A DNA stretch of 33,444 nt, from contig NZ_SMKG01000042.1 of the NCBI RefSeq assembly GCF_004348525.1, forward strand, positions 1 through 33,444. Reading direction: 5' to 3'. Every line of letters begins with the position of its first letter. Positions within the stretch are counted from its first letter, which is position 1. Below are positions 14,425 to 24,666 of the stretch, piece by piece. Made by a program: the position numbers and the translations under genes. This stretch comes from Micromonospora sp. 15K316 (GTDB lineage Bacteria; Actinomycetota; Actinomycetes; Mycobacteriales; Micromonosporaceae). The notes under the pieces were generated by a model. That model ran no database searches and had not been told where the DNA came from. It saw only the letters and a program-made list of their open reading frames with translations.

Positions 14425-16893
14425 TCAGCCCTGCCGTACGAGGTAGATCTCCTGGGTACGGTCGCGCTGGCTGCGGGCCGCCCGGCGGTCGCTGGTGAAG
14501 ACGACCACTCCCCGGTCCACGGCCGGCCAGGTGTTGTTCCCGAGGGTGCTCACCTGAAGCGGCGGCGTCCAGCCCGAGCGGCTGCGCCGGGAGGTGAAGA
14601 CCTTCCAGCGCCAGTCGGCGGACCGGGAGTCGTACCAGACCGCCCGGACCGTGCCGTCCGGGTCGGCGGCGATCCGGGGCCGCTGGCTCATCGCGTTCGG
14701 GTCGAGCGCGACCGGCTCGGCCGCCGACCAGGTCACGCCGTCGGTGGAGCGGCTCGCCCGCAGCGAGAGGTTCACCCCCGAGGCCGAGAGCGCCTTGGTC
14801 TCCCAGACGACGACGTACGCCCCGTCGCGGTCCACCGCCACGCCCGGGTGCCGGTCGGCCGCGTCGTCGTTGCCGCTGACCCGTACCGGGGCGCTCCAGC
14901 TCCTGGCCTCGCCGGCCCGCACCGAGGCCATGATCTCCCAGTTGTCGGGGTTGGTGCCGCCGCCGGCGGGTTGGCCGGCGGGGGGCGTGTGACCGGTCCA
15001 CCCGGCGTCCGGGTCGAACCGGTTGTCCTGCCAGGTCACGATGATCCGCCCGTCCTTCGTCACGGCGAGCGCCGGGAACAGGGAGGCCGGGTGGATCGGT
15101 GAGCGGGCGTCGGCGGGCGTGCCCGCGACGATCACCTTGCCGGCGGCGGAGACGTCGACCGGCTCGCGGTCGACGCCGACGACCTGGACGCGGATGTCGA
15201 ACGCGCCCCCGCTGTTCTCCGCCCAGGCGACGACCGGGTGCCCGTCGAGGAGCGCGAGCGCCGGGTGCTCGGCCCGTCCCTGCCCGGTCTTCAGCCGCTC
15301 GGCCGCCCCGAAGCTCTGGCCGCCGTTGTGGCTGTGGCGCAGCCAGATGCCCGGCCGGTGCGGCTGCTCCTGGCCGCGGGCGTCCTGCCACACCACCCAG
15401 ACGTCCTTGCCGGCGGCGACCACCCGGGGTGCGCGAGCCGTGCCGGAGTCTCCGGAGAGCACGACGGTCTTGTCGCTGTGCGGGTTGCCGTGCCGGTCGA
15501 GGCGGCGGTACACCACCGACGTCCGGTGGCCCTCGTGCACCTCGGCGACCACGTGGCTGACCTGCCCGTCGACGGCGACGTCGGCGAAGCCGGCGAACCC
15601 TCCGGGCTCGCCCACCACCGGTTCGGCCCGGTCGTTCGCGCGGTTCGGCGCCGGGAGCGCGATCGCGGGCTTCGGCACGGCCGCCTGCTTCACCGACACG
15701 AAGATCGGCGACGTGGCGGCGCGCAGCTGGTCGGGCAGGTCCGGGTCCGCCTCCCGGCCGGAGAGCTCGCCCGGGGCGCGCACCTCCACCCGGTACCAGG
15801 TGTGGTCGGCGGTCAGCGTGAGCGGGATCTGCCAGGTCTGGTCGTCCTTCGTCGGCGCGTAGGTGGCGATCGGTCCGGCCGAGCGACCTGGCGCGGCGTA
15901 GACGAGCACCCGCGTGCCGGCGCCGGCCTTCACCCGCACCCGCAGGGCGGCCCGCTTCGGCAGGGAGCGACTGCCGACGATCACCTCGTCGCCGCCGATC
16001 GCCTCGAACCGCCCGTCGCCGTCGAGGTCGGCCTCGATCGTGGCGAACGCTCCACCCGTGCCGTAGGTCAGCGTCGTACGCCCGGCCCGCAGGGCGTCGA
16101 GGATGGCCCGGGTGGTCCGCTCCGCCGCGAAGACCCAGGTGGTGGGCTTGCCGGGGGCGCTGTTCGGGCGCAGCTCCTTGAAGTGGCTGTCGCTGGCGGC
16201 CACGCCGCCGAAGCGGAATCCGTTGTTCCAGCGGTTCTCGGCGTACTCGATCTCGACGTCGGGGTTGCTGCTCGCGTTCCAGAGCTCGACGGCGTCGACA
16301 CCCTGGACGTTCGCGTTGTCGTTCGGGCCGCCGGCCGGCGTGTACTCCCCGTCGTCCGGGTGGGCGACGGACCAGAACGCGTCCTGGGCGTGGGTGTCCC
16401 AGATCGACTGCTGGACGTGGCGGAAGGCGGCCGAGCCGGGCGGGTTCGCGCCGTCCACCACCGTGTCGACCGCGCCGAGGACTACCGAGTGCGGGGAGCC
16501 GTTCACCTCCTCACCGGTGAGCAGCAGCAGCTTGTCGGAGCGCCACAGCGGGTCCCAGTGCTGGTCGAAGGTGCGGTGGTCGGTCAGCGGCAGGAAGGCC
16601 AGGCCCGCCGACTCCGCGTAGCCGATCTGGTCGCTGACCGGGAGGTTGCCCGGGTCGCGCTGGTCCGACAGCTGGCGCGGCGCGCTGCCGTCGGACGAGT
16701 GGTCGTCGTGGACGTGGGTGTCACCCGGCAGCCAAACACCCTCCGGTCCGCCGTCCTTGCCGGGCTTGCGCCCGCCGGCCGCGTCGGTCGTGGCCTCGGC
16801 ACCGGCCTCCGCCCACGCGGCGGCGCCGGGGAGCAGGGTTGCCGCGGTGACGGCACCGCCGATGGCGATGAACTTCCTGCGGTCTACTTCCAT
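14425..16893 (-). CDS. Tat-exported PHP-type (CehA/McbA-like) metallohydrolase fused to a beta-propeller
   Basis: This 822-residue protein starts with a twin-arginine signal (DRRKFIAIGG, hydrophobic stretch, AWA near 28). A PHP/CehA-like domain follows: GDTHVHDDHSSDG with His60 and His62, LPLTDHRTFDQHW with Asp105-His106, LLTGEEVNGSPHSVVLG, then VAASDSHFKEL near 255. These residues bind two or three metals, and the fold hydrolyses phosphoesters. From about 430 to the end there are sialidase-like beta-propeller blades with repeated Asp-box-like elements (VWQDARGQEQ, TWQDNRFDPDAGW, VWYDSRSADW). ATG 16893 is chosen because the Tat motif follows at once and GATGAGG lies upstream. The PHO-like repeats at 17001-17022 suggest phosphate control. 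The propeller probably binds a polymer or the cell surface. Confidence 0.85.
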   Translation of the reverse strand: MEVDRRKFIAIGGAVTAATLLPGAAAWAEAGAEATTDAAGGRKPGKDGGPEGVWLPGDTHVHDDHSSDGSAPRQLSDQRDPGNLPVSDQIGYAESAGLAFLPLTDHRTFDQHWDPLWRSDKLLLLTGEEVNGSPHSVVLGAVDTVVDGANPPGSAAFRHVQQSIWDTHAQDAFWSVAHPDDGEYTPAGGPNDNANVQGVDAVELWNASSNPDVEIEYAENRWNNGFRFGGVAASDSHFKELRPNSAPGKPTTWVFAAERTTRAILDALRAGRTTLTYGTGGAFATIEADLDGDGRFEAIGGDEVIVGSRSLPKRAALRVRVKAGAGTRVLVYAAPGRSAGPIATYAPTKDDQTWQIPLTLTADHTWYRVEVRAPGELSGREADPDLPDQLRAATSPIFVSVKQAAVPKPAIALPAPNRANDRAEPVVGEPGGFAGFADVAVDGQVSHVVAEVHEGHRTSVVYRRLDRHGNPHSDKTVVLSGDSGTARAPRVVAAGKDVWVVWQDARGQEQPHRPGIWLRHSHNGGQSFGAAERLKTGQGRAEHPALALLDGHPVVAWAENSGGAFDIRVQVVGVDREPVDVSAAGKVIVAGTPADARSPIHPASLFPALAVTKDGRIIVTWQDNRFDPDAGWTGHTPPAGQPAGGGTNPDNWEIMASVRAGEARSWSAPVRVSGNDDAADRHPGVAVDRDGAYVVVWETKALSASGVNLSLRASRSTDGVTWSAAEPVALDPNAMSQRPRIAADPDGTVRAVWYDSRSADWRWKVFTSRRSRSGWTPPLQVSTLGNNTWPAVDRGVVVFTSDRRAARSQRDRTQEIYLVRQG

Positions 16894-16977
16894 GCGACCC
16901 TCATCTCGTACGAGCCCCGGGTCGCCGCGAGGGTGTCCCGACACGACTCGGCGGGCTCGGTCGTCCGAACGCTCGCG

Positions 16978-17022
16978 ACGCTAGCCAGGCCGGAGGGGGC
17001 GTTGCGTGAATCGTCGGTGAAG
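16978..17022 (-). promoter_or_regulatory. PHO-box-like promoter of the PHP-propeller gene
   Basis: On the minus strand, CTTCACC begins at 17022 and ATTCACG at 17011, exactly 11 bases apart, resembling two PhoP-box units. A -10-like TAGCGT follows at 16983-16978, so the second unit covers the -35 region. The 5' leader would be roughly 75-80 bases. Confidence 0.5.
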
Positions 17023-17157
17023 ACCGAATGGCCGGGAACGGAGCTACTGCCGGGTTGTGCGGTCCGACACAGCGGCGGGCCGGGCAGCACGCACCGCGGC
17101 CGGTGACGCGCGGCGTCGACGTCGTCGGGTCGCGGTGCAACCTCCTCCGGCGTCCGT

Positions 17158-17188
17158 GGCGGGCCTCGGCTCGGTACCGAGGCCCGCC
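17158..17188 (-). terminator. Terminator of the UvrA-like operon
   Basis: A 12-base-pair perfect stem pairs 17158-17169 with 17177-17188 around a seven-base loop. It starts 12 bases beyond the stop of the UvrA-like gene. Confidence 0.75.
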
Positions 17189-17199
17189 CGGATGCTGCG

Positions 17200-19593
<2,394 letters not shown>

Positions 19594-19608
19594 CGTGTCT
19601 CCCTCGGT

Positions 19609-20019
19609 TCAGCGCAGTTCGTTGATCCTGATCAGGTTGCCGGTGGGGTCGCGGAAGGCGCAGTCGCGCACCCCGTACGGCTGCTCGGTCGGCTCCTGGA
19701 CGACCTCGGCGCCAGCGGCCACCAGCCGTTCGAAGACCTCGTCGAGGTCGTCGCTGGCGAGCGTGACGGCACCGTAGCTGCCCTTGGCGATCAACTCCAG
19801 GACGGTGCGCCGCTCGTCGTCGGTGATGCCCGGGTCCGCGGCCGGCGGGTGCAGGACGATCGAGGTGCCCGGCTGCTTGACCGGACCGACGGTGATCCAG
19901 CGCATCCCGCCGTACCCGACGTCGTTGCGGACCTCGAAGCCGAGGGTGTCGCGGTAGAAGGCCAGGGCGGCGTCCGGGTCGGTCTGCGGGAGGAAGGCGT
20001 AGTGAATGGTGATGTCCAT
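19609..20019 (-). CDS. VOC-family (glyoxalase/bleomycin-resistance fold) protein
   Basis: A 136-residue VOC protein with both beta-alpha-beta modules: HYAFLPQTDPDAALAFYRDT near 6-25 and the paired segment VTLASDDLDEVFERLVAAGAEV near 86-107. It ends with the usual FRDPTGNLIRI. Members are small metalloenzymes or drug-binding proteins. ATG 20019 is chosen because the fold begins at once; the upstream in-frame extension only re-reads the end of the AraC gene. There is no strong ribosome binding site, but the start lies five bases after the AraC stop, so translation is probably coupled. Its place between an AraC regulator and a UvrA-like ATPase suggests detoxification or resistance; this is inference. 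Confidence 0.88.
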   Translation of the reverse strand: MDITIHYAFLPQTDPDAALAFYRDTLGFEVRNDVGYGGMRWITVGPVKQPGTSIVLHPPAADPGITDDERRTVLELIAKGSYGAVTLASDDLDEVFERLVAAGAEVVQEPTEQPYGVRDCAFRDPTGNLIRINELR

Positions 20020-20024
20020 GGCGG

Positions 20025-20474
20025 TCAGGCTAGTTGCGCCCCGCCGACCTGGGCTTCTCGAATCCTGATCGGTCTGGTCACCTGCTTCGACATGCACGAC
20101 GGCATCTCCGGCGTCACCGGCGCCGACTGGGCCCGGTAGGTGCTCGGCGGGACCCCGACCAACTCGGTGAAGCGGGTGCTGAAGGTGCCCAGCGACGAGC
20201 AGCCGACCGCGAAACAGACCTCGGTGACGCTGAGGTCGCCACGACGCAGCAGCGCCATGGCGCGCTCGATCCGCCGGGTCATCAGATACGCGTACGGCGA
20301 CTCGCCGTACGCGAGGCGGAACTGGCGACTGAGGTGCCCGGCGGACATGTTCACGCCGCGGGCCAGCGCCTCCACGTTCAACGGCTGCGCGTACTCCCGA
20401 TCGATCCGGTCACGGACGCGCCGCAGCCGGGCGAGGTCGCGCAGGTGCTGCGCGAAGGCGGGATCGCTGCTCAC
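20025..20474 (-). CDS. AraC-family transcriptional regulator (DNA-binding domain only)
   Basis: A 149-residue protein that is almost entirely an AraC-type double helix-turn-helix: LNVEALARGVNMSAGHLSRQ near 32-51 and LSVTEVCFAVGCSSLGTFST near 81-100, ending in the typical FTELVGVPPSTYR. It lacks the sensor domain of full-length AraC proteins (about 300 residues), like the short SoxS/MarA-type activators. The start is GTG at 20474, just after a weak CCAGG. It is first in an operon with the VOC and UvrA-like genes and probably controls it. A 20-residue tail after the HTH has no recognised function. Confidence 0.9.
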   Translation of the reverse strand: MSSDPAFAQHLRDLARLRRVRDRIDREYAQPLNVEALARGVNMSAGHLSRQFRLAYGESPYAYLMTRRIERAMALLRRGDLSVTEVCFAVGCSSLGTFSTRFTELVGVPPSTYRAQSAPVTPEMPSCMSKQVTRPIRIREAQVGGAQLA

Positions 20475-20517
20475 CTGGGAAATCGTACGCGGCTTCCGGC
20501 CCTCGGGCTGCCCACGA

Positions 20518-20559
20518 CGAGGGGTCGTTCCCGCCCGGCCCGGCGGAAACGACCCCTCG
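20518..20559 (-). terminator. Terminator of the catalase gene
   Basis: CGAGGGGTCGTT at 20518-20529 pairs perfectly with 20548-20559 (12 pairs), and five more pairs form inside after one mismatch. It starts eight bases past the catalase stop and separates it from the AraC operon downstream. Confidence 0.8.
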
Positions 20560-20567
20560 CCTGTGGA

Positions 20568-22829
20568 TCACCGGACCGCTGCGGGGAACCTCTCCCACAC
20601 CCGGTGCGCGGTCATCAGCTGCCGCACCGCGGCGAACGCCTCGGCGCCCGACCCGGCGGTCACCACGCCGGGCGTGCCCGCCACGCCCGCCCGCTCCAGC
20701 ACGGTCACGCCGCCGGCCCACCCACCGAGCGCCTTGGCGTGCCGCCACGCCTCCTCGACCAGCAGCAGCACCCGCGGATCCACGGTCGCCGAGTCCGCCG
20801 CCCCGGCCTTGGCGTCCCGCGCGGGCAGGGCGTCCGCCGCCGGTGCCGGGGCGCCGGCCAGCAGCAGCGCGTCGAACTCGACCGACCGGGCGGTGGCGAA
20901 GGTCCGCTGCACCGGGAGATTGCCGACCACCCCGCCGTGCGGGGCGACGAGCAGCGGCACCATGCCCGCGCCGAGGACCGCCCGGCGTACCTCGCGCACC
21001 CCGTCGGGGTCGGCGTCCGGGTCGACGACGATCCCCACCGTGCGGCCGTCCGCGGGCCACTCCCGACCCACCTGCGACAGGGCGGGACTCGGCGCCACGT
21101 CGGCGAGCGGCACGGTCGGCTCCGGCGTGGGCAACCCCAACCCGGTGGCGACCTGCGCGCAGAGCTCCGGATCGATGTTGGCCAGACACCGCAGCTGCCG
21201 TTCCCGGATCGCCTGGTGGTAGCACTTGCCGAGTTCGAACGTGTACGCGCGGACGATGTGCTCCTTCTCCACCGGCGACATGCTCAGCCAGAACAGGCGG
21301 GCCTGGCTGAAGTGGTCGTCGAACGAGGCCGGGTTCGCGCGTACCTTCGGGGCCTCCGCCACGGTGACCGGCACGTCGACGAACGCGCCCGCGTCGTCGC
21401 CGGCCGGGAACGGGTTCCCGCCGTCGAGCGAGTTCGGCCGGTACGGTGCCACCCCGGCGTGCACGGCGTGCTGGTGGAAGCCGTCCCGCAACATGTCGTT
21501 GACCGGGGCGTGCGGGCGGTTCACCGGGATCTGCGGGAAGTTCGGCCCGCCCAGCCGGGTGAGCTGCGTGTCGAGGTAGGAGAAGAGCCGGCCCTGCAAC
21601 AGCGGGTCGTTGGTGACGTCGACGCCGGGTGGCAGGTGCCCCGGATGGAACGCGACCTGCTCGACCTCGGCGAAGAAGTTCGTCGGCGTCCGGTTGAGGA
21701 CGAGGCGCCCGATCGGCTGCACCGGGGCGAACTCCTCCGGCACGAGCTTCGTGGGGTCGAGCAGGTCGATCCCGGCGAAGGTCTCCTCGGGCGTGTCGGG
21801 GAAGACCTGGATGCCGAGCTCCCACTCGGGGAACGCGCCCGCCTCGATGGCGTCGTAGAGGTCCCGGCGGTGGAAGTCCGGGTCGACGCCGCCCAGCAGC
21901 TGCGCCTCCTCCCAGGTGAGGGAGTGCACGCCGAGCTTCGGCTTCCAGTGGAACTTGGCCAGCGCCGTCTCCCCCGCGGCGTTGACCAGCCGGAAGGTGT
22001 GTACGCCGAAGCCCTCCATCATCCGGTACGAGCGGGGGATGCCCCGGTCGGACATGTTCCACATCGTGTGGTGCTGCGCCTCGGTGTGCAGCGAGACGAA
22101 GTCCCAGAAGGTGTCATGGGCGCTCTGGGCCTGCGGGATCTCCCGGTCGGGGTGCGGCTTGCCGGCGTGGATGATGTCGGGGAACTTGATCGCGTCCTGG
22201 ATGAAGAAGACCGGGATGTTGTTGGCGACGAGGTCGAAGGTGCCCTCGTCGGTGTAGAACTTTGTGGCGAAACCGCGCGTGTCGCGGACCGTGTCGGCCG
22301 AGCCCCGCGAGCCGAGCACGGTGGAGAAGCGGACGAAGACCGGGGTCTCGCGGCCCTTGGCGAGGAAGCCCGCCTTCGTGACCCCCTCCGCGGTGCCGTA
22401 GCCGGTGAAGACGCCGTGCGCGCCGGTGCCGCGCGCGTGCACCACCCGCTCGGGGATGCGTTCGTGGTCGAAGTGCGTGATCTTCTCGCGGAGGTGGTGG
22501 TCCTGGAGCAGGACCGGGCCGCGTGGACCGGCCTTCAGGGAGTGGTCGGTGTCGCGCAGCCGGGCCCCCTGTGCGGTGGTCAGGTGGGCGCCCTGCTGGC
22601 CGTAGGCGGTCGACGGCGCGCCGGTCTCCGCGCCGGTGGGCGTCCGGGTCTGCGGGGCGCCCTGTTCCTTCTTCGGGGGCAACGGCTCGTGCGGTGTCGT
22701 CGGTTCGTCCACGCTCGGTGCGGCACTGCCGGGCGCACCGGGAACATCGGGCGTCAGGACGTCGGCCACCTTCTCCGCGGCGGACTCGACGGCGTTCCTG
22801 ATCGCCTTGGCAGGCTTGCTGGAATCCAT
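20568..22829 (-). CDS. katE: Large-subunit monofunctional catalase (HPII/KatE type)
   Basis: This 753-residue catalase breaks down hydrogen peroxide in the cytoplasm. The N-terminal 80 residues are the extended arm of large catalases. The core shows the catalytic His in IPERVVHARGTGAHG, the Asn in FDLVANNIPVFFIQD, and the heme-ligand Tyr in RLFSYLDTQLTRLGGPNF. From about 590 to the end lies the flavodoxin/DJ-1-like C-terminal domain (RTVGIVVDPDAD, FDALLLAGAPAP). The length equals that of E. coli HPII. ATG 22829 has GGAGGA nine bases upstream; longer in-frame extensions run through the promoter. A SigB/SigF-like promoter at 22876-22901 fits a general-stress gene. It is divergent from the isochorismatase-family gene. 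Confidence 0.95.
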   Translation of the reverse strand: MDSSKPAKAIRNAVESAAEKVADVLTPDVPGAPGSAAPSVDEPTTPHEPLPPKKEQGAPQTRTPTGAETGAPSTAYGQQGAHLTTAQGARLRDTDHSLKAGPRGPVLLQDHHLREKITHFDHERIPERVVHARGTGAHGVFTGYGTAEGVTKAGFLAKGRETPVFVRFSTVLGSRGSADTVRDTRGFATKFYTDEGTFDLVANNIPVFFIQDAIKFPDIIHAGKPHPDREIPQAQSAHDTFWDFVSLHTEAQHHTMWNMSDRGIPRSYRMMEGFGVHTFRLVNAAGETALAKFHWKPKLGVHSLTWEEAQLLGGVDPDFHRRDLYDAIEAGAFPEWELGIQVFPDTPEETFAGIDLLDPTKLVPEEFAPVQPIGRLVLNRTPTNFFAEVEQVAFHPGHLPPGVDVTNDPLLQGRLFSYLDTQLTRLGGPNFPQIPVNRPHAPVNDMLRDGFHQHAVHAGVAPYRPNSLDGGNPFPAGDDAGAFVDVPVTVAEAPKVRANPASFDDHFSQARLFWLSMSPVEKEHIVRAYTFELGKCYHQAIRERQLRCLANIDPELCAQVATGLGLPTPEPTVPLADVAPSPALSQVGREWPADGRTVGIVVDPDADPDGVREVRRAVLGAGMVPLLVAPHGGVVGNLPVQRTFATARSVEFDALLLAGAPAPAADALPARDAKAGAADSATVDPRVLLLVEEAWRHAKALGGWAGGVTVLERAGVAGTPGVVTAGSGAEAFAAVRQLMTAHRVWERFPAAVR

Positions 22830-22875
22830 CTGGACGGTTCCTCCATGGCGCTGTCGGGTGCGGGCCCGATACGCC

Positions 22876-22901
22876 CTACCCCCACCGTGACCGGGCAAAA
22901 C
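22876..22901 (-). promoter_or_regulatory. SigB/SigF-type stress promoter of the catalase gene
   Basis: On the minus strand, GTTT (22901-22898) is followed after 16 bases by GGGTAG (22881-22876). The actinomycete general-stress consensus is GTTT, 14-18 bases, GGGTAT. The predicted start of transcription is about 40 bases before the ATG. Confidence 0.6.
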
Positions 22902-23004
22902 GGGCCAGATCGGCGATCGGTACTGTCGGTGGTCGGTCGTACGGTGAGCGGCACCGTCCCCCCACCGGATCCGACTCCGGATCCGCGAGGAACCAGGAGC
23001 TGCC

Positions 23005-23571
23005 ATGACGACCCTGCCCAACCGGCCGCACACCGCGCTGCTCGTCATCGACGTCCAGAACGGGGTGGTGGCCAACGCGCACGAGCGCGACGCGGTGATC
23101 GCTAACATCAACGTCCTGGTCGACCGGGCCCGCGCCCAGGACGTGCCGGTGATCTGGGTGCAGCACTCCGACGACGAGCTGGTGCGCGGCAGCGAGAGCT
23201 GGGCCTACGTACCCGAGTTGGTCCAGCGTGACGGCGAGCCGCTGGTCCACAAGAACTACGGCGACTCGTTCGAGGCCACCGACCTGGAAGCGCTGCTCGC
23301 CGAGCGGGGCGTGGGGCGGCTGGTGGTGACGGGCGCCGCGACCGACGCGTGCATCCGGTCGACCCTGCACGGGGCCTTCGTCCGCGGCTACGACGTGACC
23401 CTGGTCGGCGACGCGCACACCACGGAGGATCTCAGCGCCTACGGGGCTCCGCCGCCGGCCCAGGTGATCGCGCACACGAACCTCTACTGGAAGTTCCAGA
23501 GCGCCCCCGGCCGCAGCGGCGGCACCGTAGACACCGCGGAGGTCGTCTTCGCGCCGACCCCCGTGGGCTGA
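23005..23571 (+). CDS. Isochorismatase-family cysteine hydrolase
   Basis: A 188-residue protein with the catalytic triad of the family: Asp16 in LLVIDVQNG, Lys83 in VHKNYGDSF and Cys116 in TGAATDACIRST, with the usual cis-peptide region before the cysteine. These enzymes hydrolyse amides or enol ethers, such as nicotinamide, N-carbamoyl compounds and isochorismate; the substrate is not evident. The ATG follows AGGAACCAGGAG. It is divergent from the catalase gene across 175 bases and ends at two strong hairpins. Sharing an intergenic region with catalase may place it under stress control, though the SigB-like promoter faces the other way. Confidence 0.92.
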   Translation: MTTLPNRPHTALLVIDVQNGVVANAHERDAVIANINVLVDRARAQDVPVIWVQHSDDELVRGSESWAYVPELVQRDGEPLVHKNYGDSFEATDLEALLAERGVGRLVVTGAATDACIRSTLHGAFVRGYDVTLVGDAHTTEDLSAYGAPPPAQVIAHTNLYWKFQSAPGRSGGTVDTAEVVFAPTPVG

Positions 23572-23580
23572 GCGGCCGGG

Positions 23581-23612
23581 CGTGCCCCGTCGACCGCGGC
23601 CGACGGGGCACG
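23581..23612. terminator. Terminator hairpin after the isochorismatase-family gene
   Basis: Perfect 12-base-pair stem CGTGCCCCGTCG (23581-23592) with 23601-23612, loop of eight bases, starting nine bases after the stop. Confidence 0.8.
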
Positions 23613-23625
23613 ACGAGGTTGCTGG

Positions 23626-23669
23626 CGGAGCGCGTCGCCCCCCGCTGCTGCCGGGGGCGACGCGCTCCG
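23626..23669. terminator. Second, longer terminator hairpin between convergent genes
   Basis: A perfect 17-base-pair stem pairs 23626-23642 with 23653-23669 around a ten-base loop. It lies just past the stop of the minus-strand alpha/beta hydrolase (23674), so it mainly terminates that gene, while the hairpin at 23581 serves the plus-strand gene. Confidence 0.85.
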
Positions 23670-23673
23670 GGGT

Positions 23674-24552
23674 TCAGTGCCGCAGCAGCTGGGTGACCGC
23701 CCGGGTGAACTCCTCCGGCTGCTCGACGTGCGCGAAGTGGCCGCTCTGCTCCAGGACGGCCAGGTGCGAACCCTTGATGCCCTCGTGCAGCAGTTGCGCC
23801 CAGCGCGGGCCGCAGATGAAGTCGTGCGAGCCGACGATGACCACGGTCGGCGTGGTGATCTCGCCGAGCCGGTCCCGTACGTCGAACGGCACCGGGTCCT
23901 GCGCCGAGGCCGGTTCGGCCCAGGCCCGGACGGCGGCGGCGAGCGGGGCGAACTCCTCCCGGCGATCCCAGAAGTCCGCGAAGTAGACCGGAATGGCCTT
24001 TTGCAGGCCGTTGGTCAGCGTCTCGTCGTCGGTGGCGGTGACGGCCTGCTGGAACGCGGCCGGCACCGCGGCGGCCTCCGGGTTGTCCGGGTACCGCTGC
24101 GGGTAGGCGGTAAGCCCCTCCATCGCTACCCCCCAGAACTCGGCGCCGGTCACCGGGGAGGTGTCGTACAACGCGAGACCGGCGACCCGGCCGGGGTGCT
24201 CCAGGGCGTACCGCTGGACCACGAAACCGCCGTGCGAGTGCCCCAGCAGGTGCACCCGCGGTACGCCGAGGTGCTCGACGACGGCGGCCAGGAACCGGAC
24301 GTAGGTGTCGAGCCGGTAGTCGTTCCGGTTCGACAGGCGCCCCGAGGCGCCGGTGCCGACCGGTTCGAGGTACACCATCGTGAAGTGCTCCTCCAGGCCC
24401 GGTGCGCGCAGGTACGCCCATTCGATGCCGGGGCCGCCGGAGTGCGCGACGCAGACGGGGCCGGTGCCCGCGACGTGGTAGACCTGCCGGACCCCGTCGA
24501 CGGTGAACTCGTGCCGCCCCTGGGTGAGCGTGGCGGAAATGGTGGAATTCAT
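23674..24552 (-). CDS. Alpha/beta hydrolase, proline iminopeptidase-like
   Basis: A 292-residue hydrolase. The HSGGPG oxyanion segment near residues 37-42 and the nucleophile elbow GHSHGG (Ser106) are typical of prolyl-iminopeptidase-like enzymes. The acid lies in VIVGSHDFICGP and the base His in EQSGHFAHVEQPEEF. It probably cleaves small amides or esters in the cytoplasm. GGGAGAG lies eight bases before the ATG. It is 114 bases downstream of the ECF sigma factor on the same strand; the gap has no obvious terminator, so the two may share a transcript or the sigma factor may drive the hydrolase. The substrate is unknown. Confidence 0.9.
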   Translation of the reverse strand: MNSTISATLTQGRHEFTVDGVRQVYHVAGTGPVCVAHSGGPGIEWAYLRAPGLEEHFTMVYLEPVGTGASGRLSNRNDYRLDTYVRFLAAVVEHLGVPRVHLLGHSHGGFVVQRYALEHPGRVAGLALYDTSPVTGAEFWGVAMEGLTAYPQRYPDNPEAAAVPAAFQQAVTATDDETLTNGLQKAIPVYFADFWDRREEFAPLAAAVRAWAEPASAQDPVPFDVRDRLGEITTPTVVIVGSHDFICGPRWAQLLHEGIKGSHLAVLEQSGHFAHVEQPEEFTRAVTQLLRH

Positions 24553-24666
24553 GACTCTCCCGATCCGTGGCCCGCTCGGCGGTGGCGCCGAGGCGGGCGT
24601 TCGTACTGGTGCCGGAGACCAGATGCGTGGGCGGGCGGGAAAGTTCGCTCGGCGGGAGGATCTTTT

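Noticed and set aside
20034..23105. Very long plus-strand open frame (1023 codons) opposite the AraC and catalase genes
   Set aside because: The true catalase is on the other strand with all active-site motifs. The plus frame reads as low-complexity Arg/Val/Gly sequence with no domain and spans the catalase promoter.
23577..23672. Inverted repeats as a possible insertion-element end or attachment site
   Set aside because: Two compact hairpins placed exactly between convergent genes, with no transposase and no target duplication, are simply terminators.
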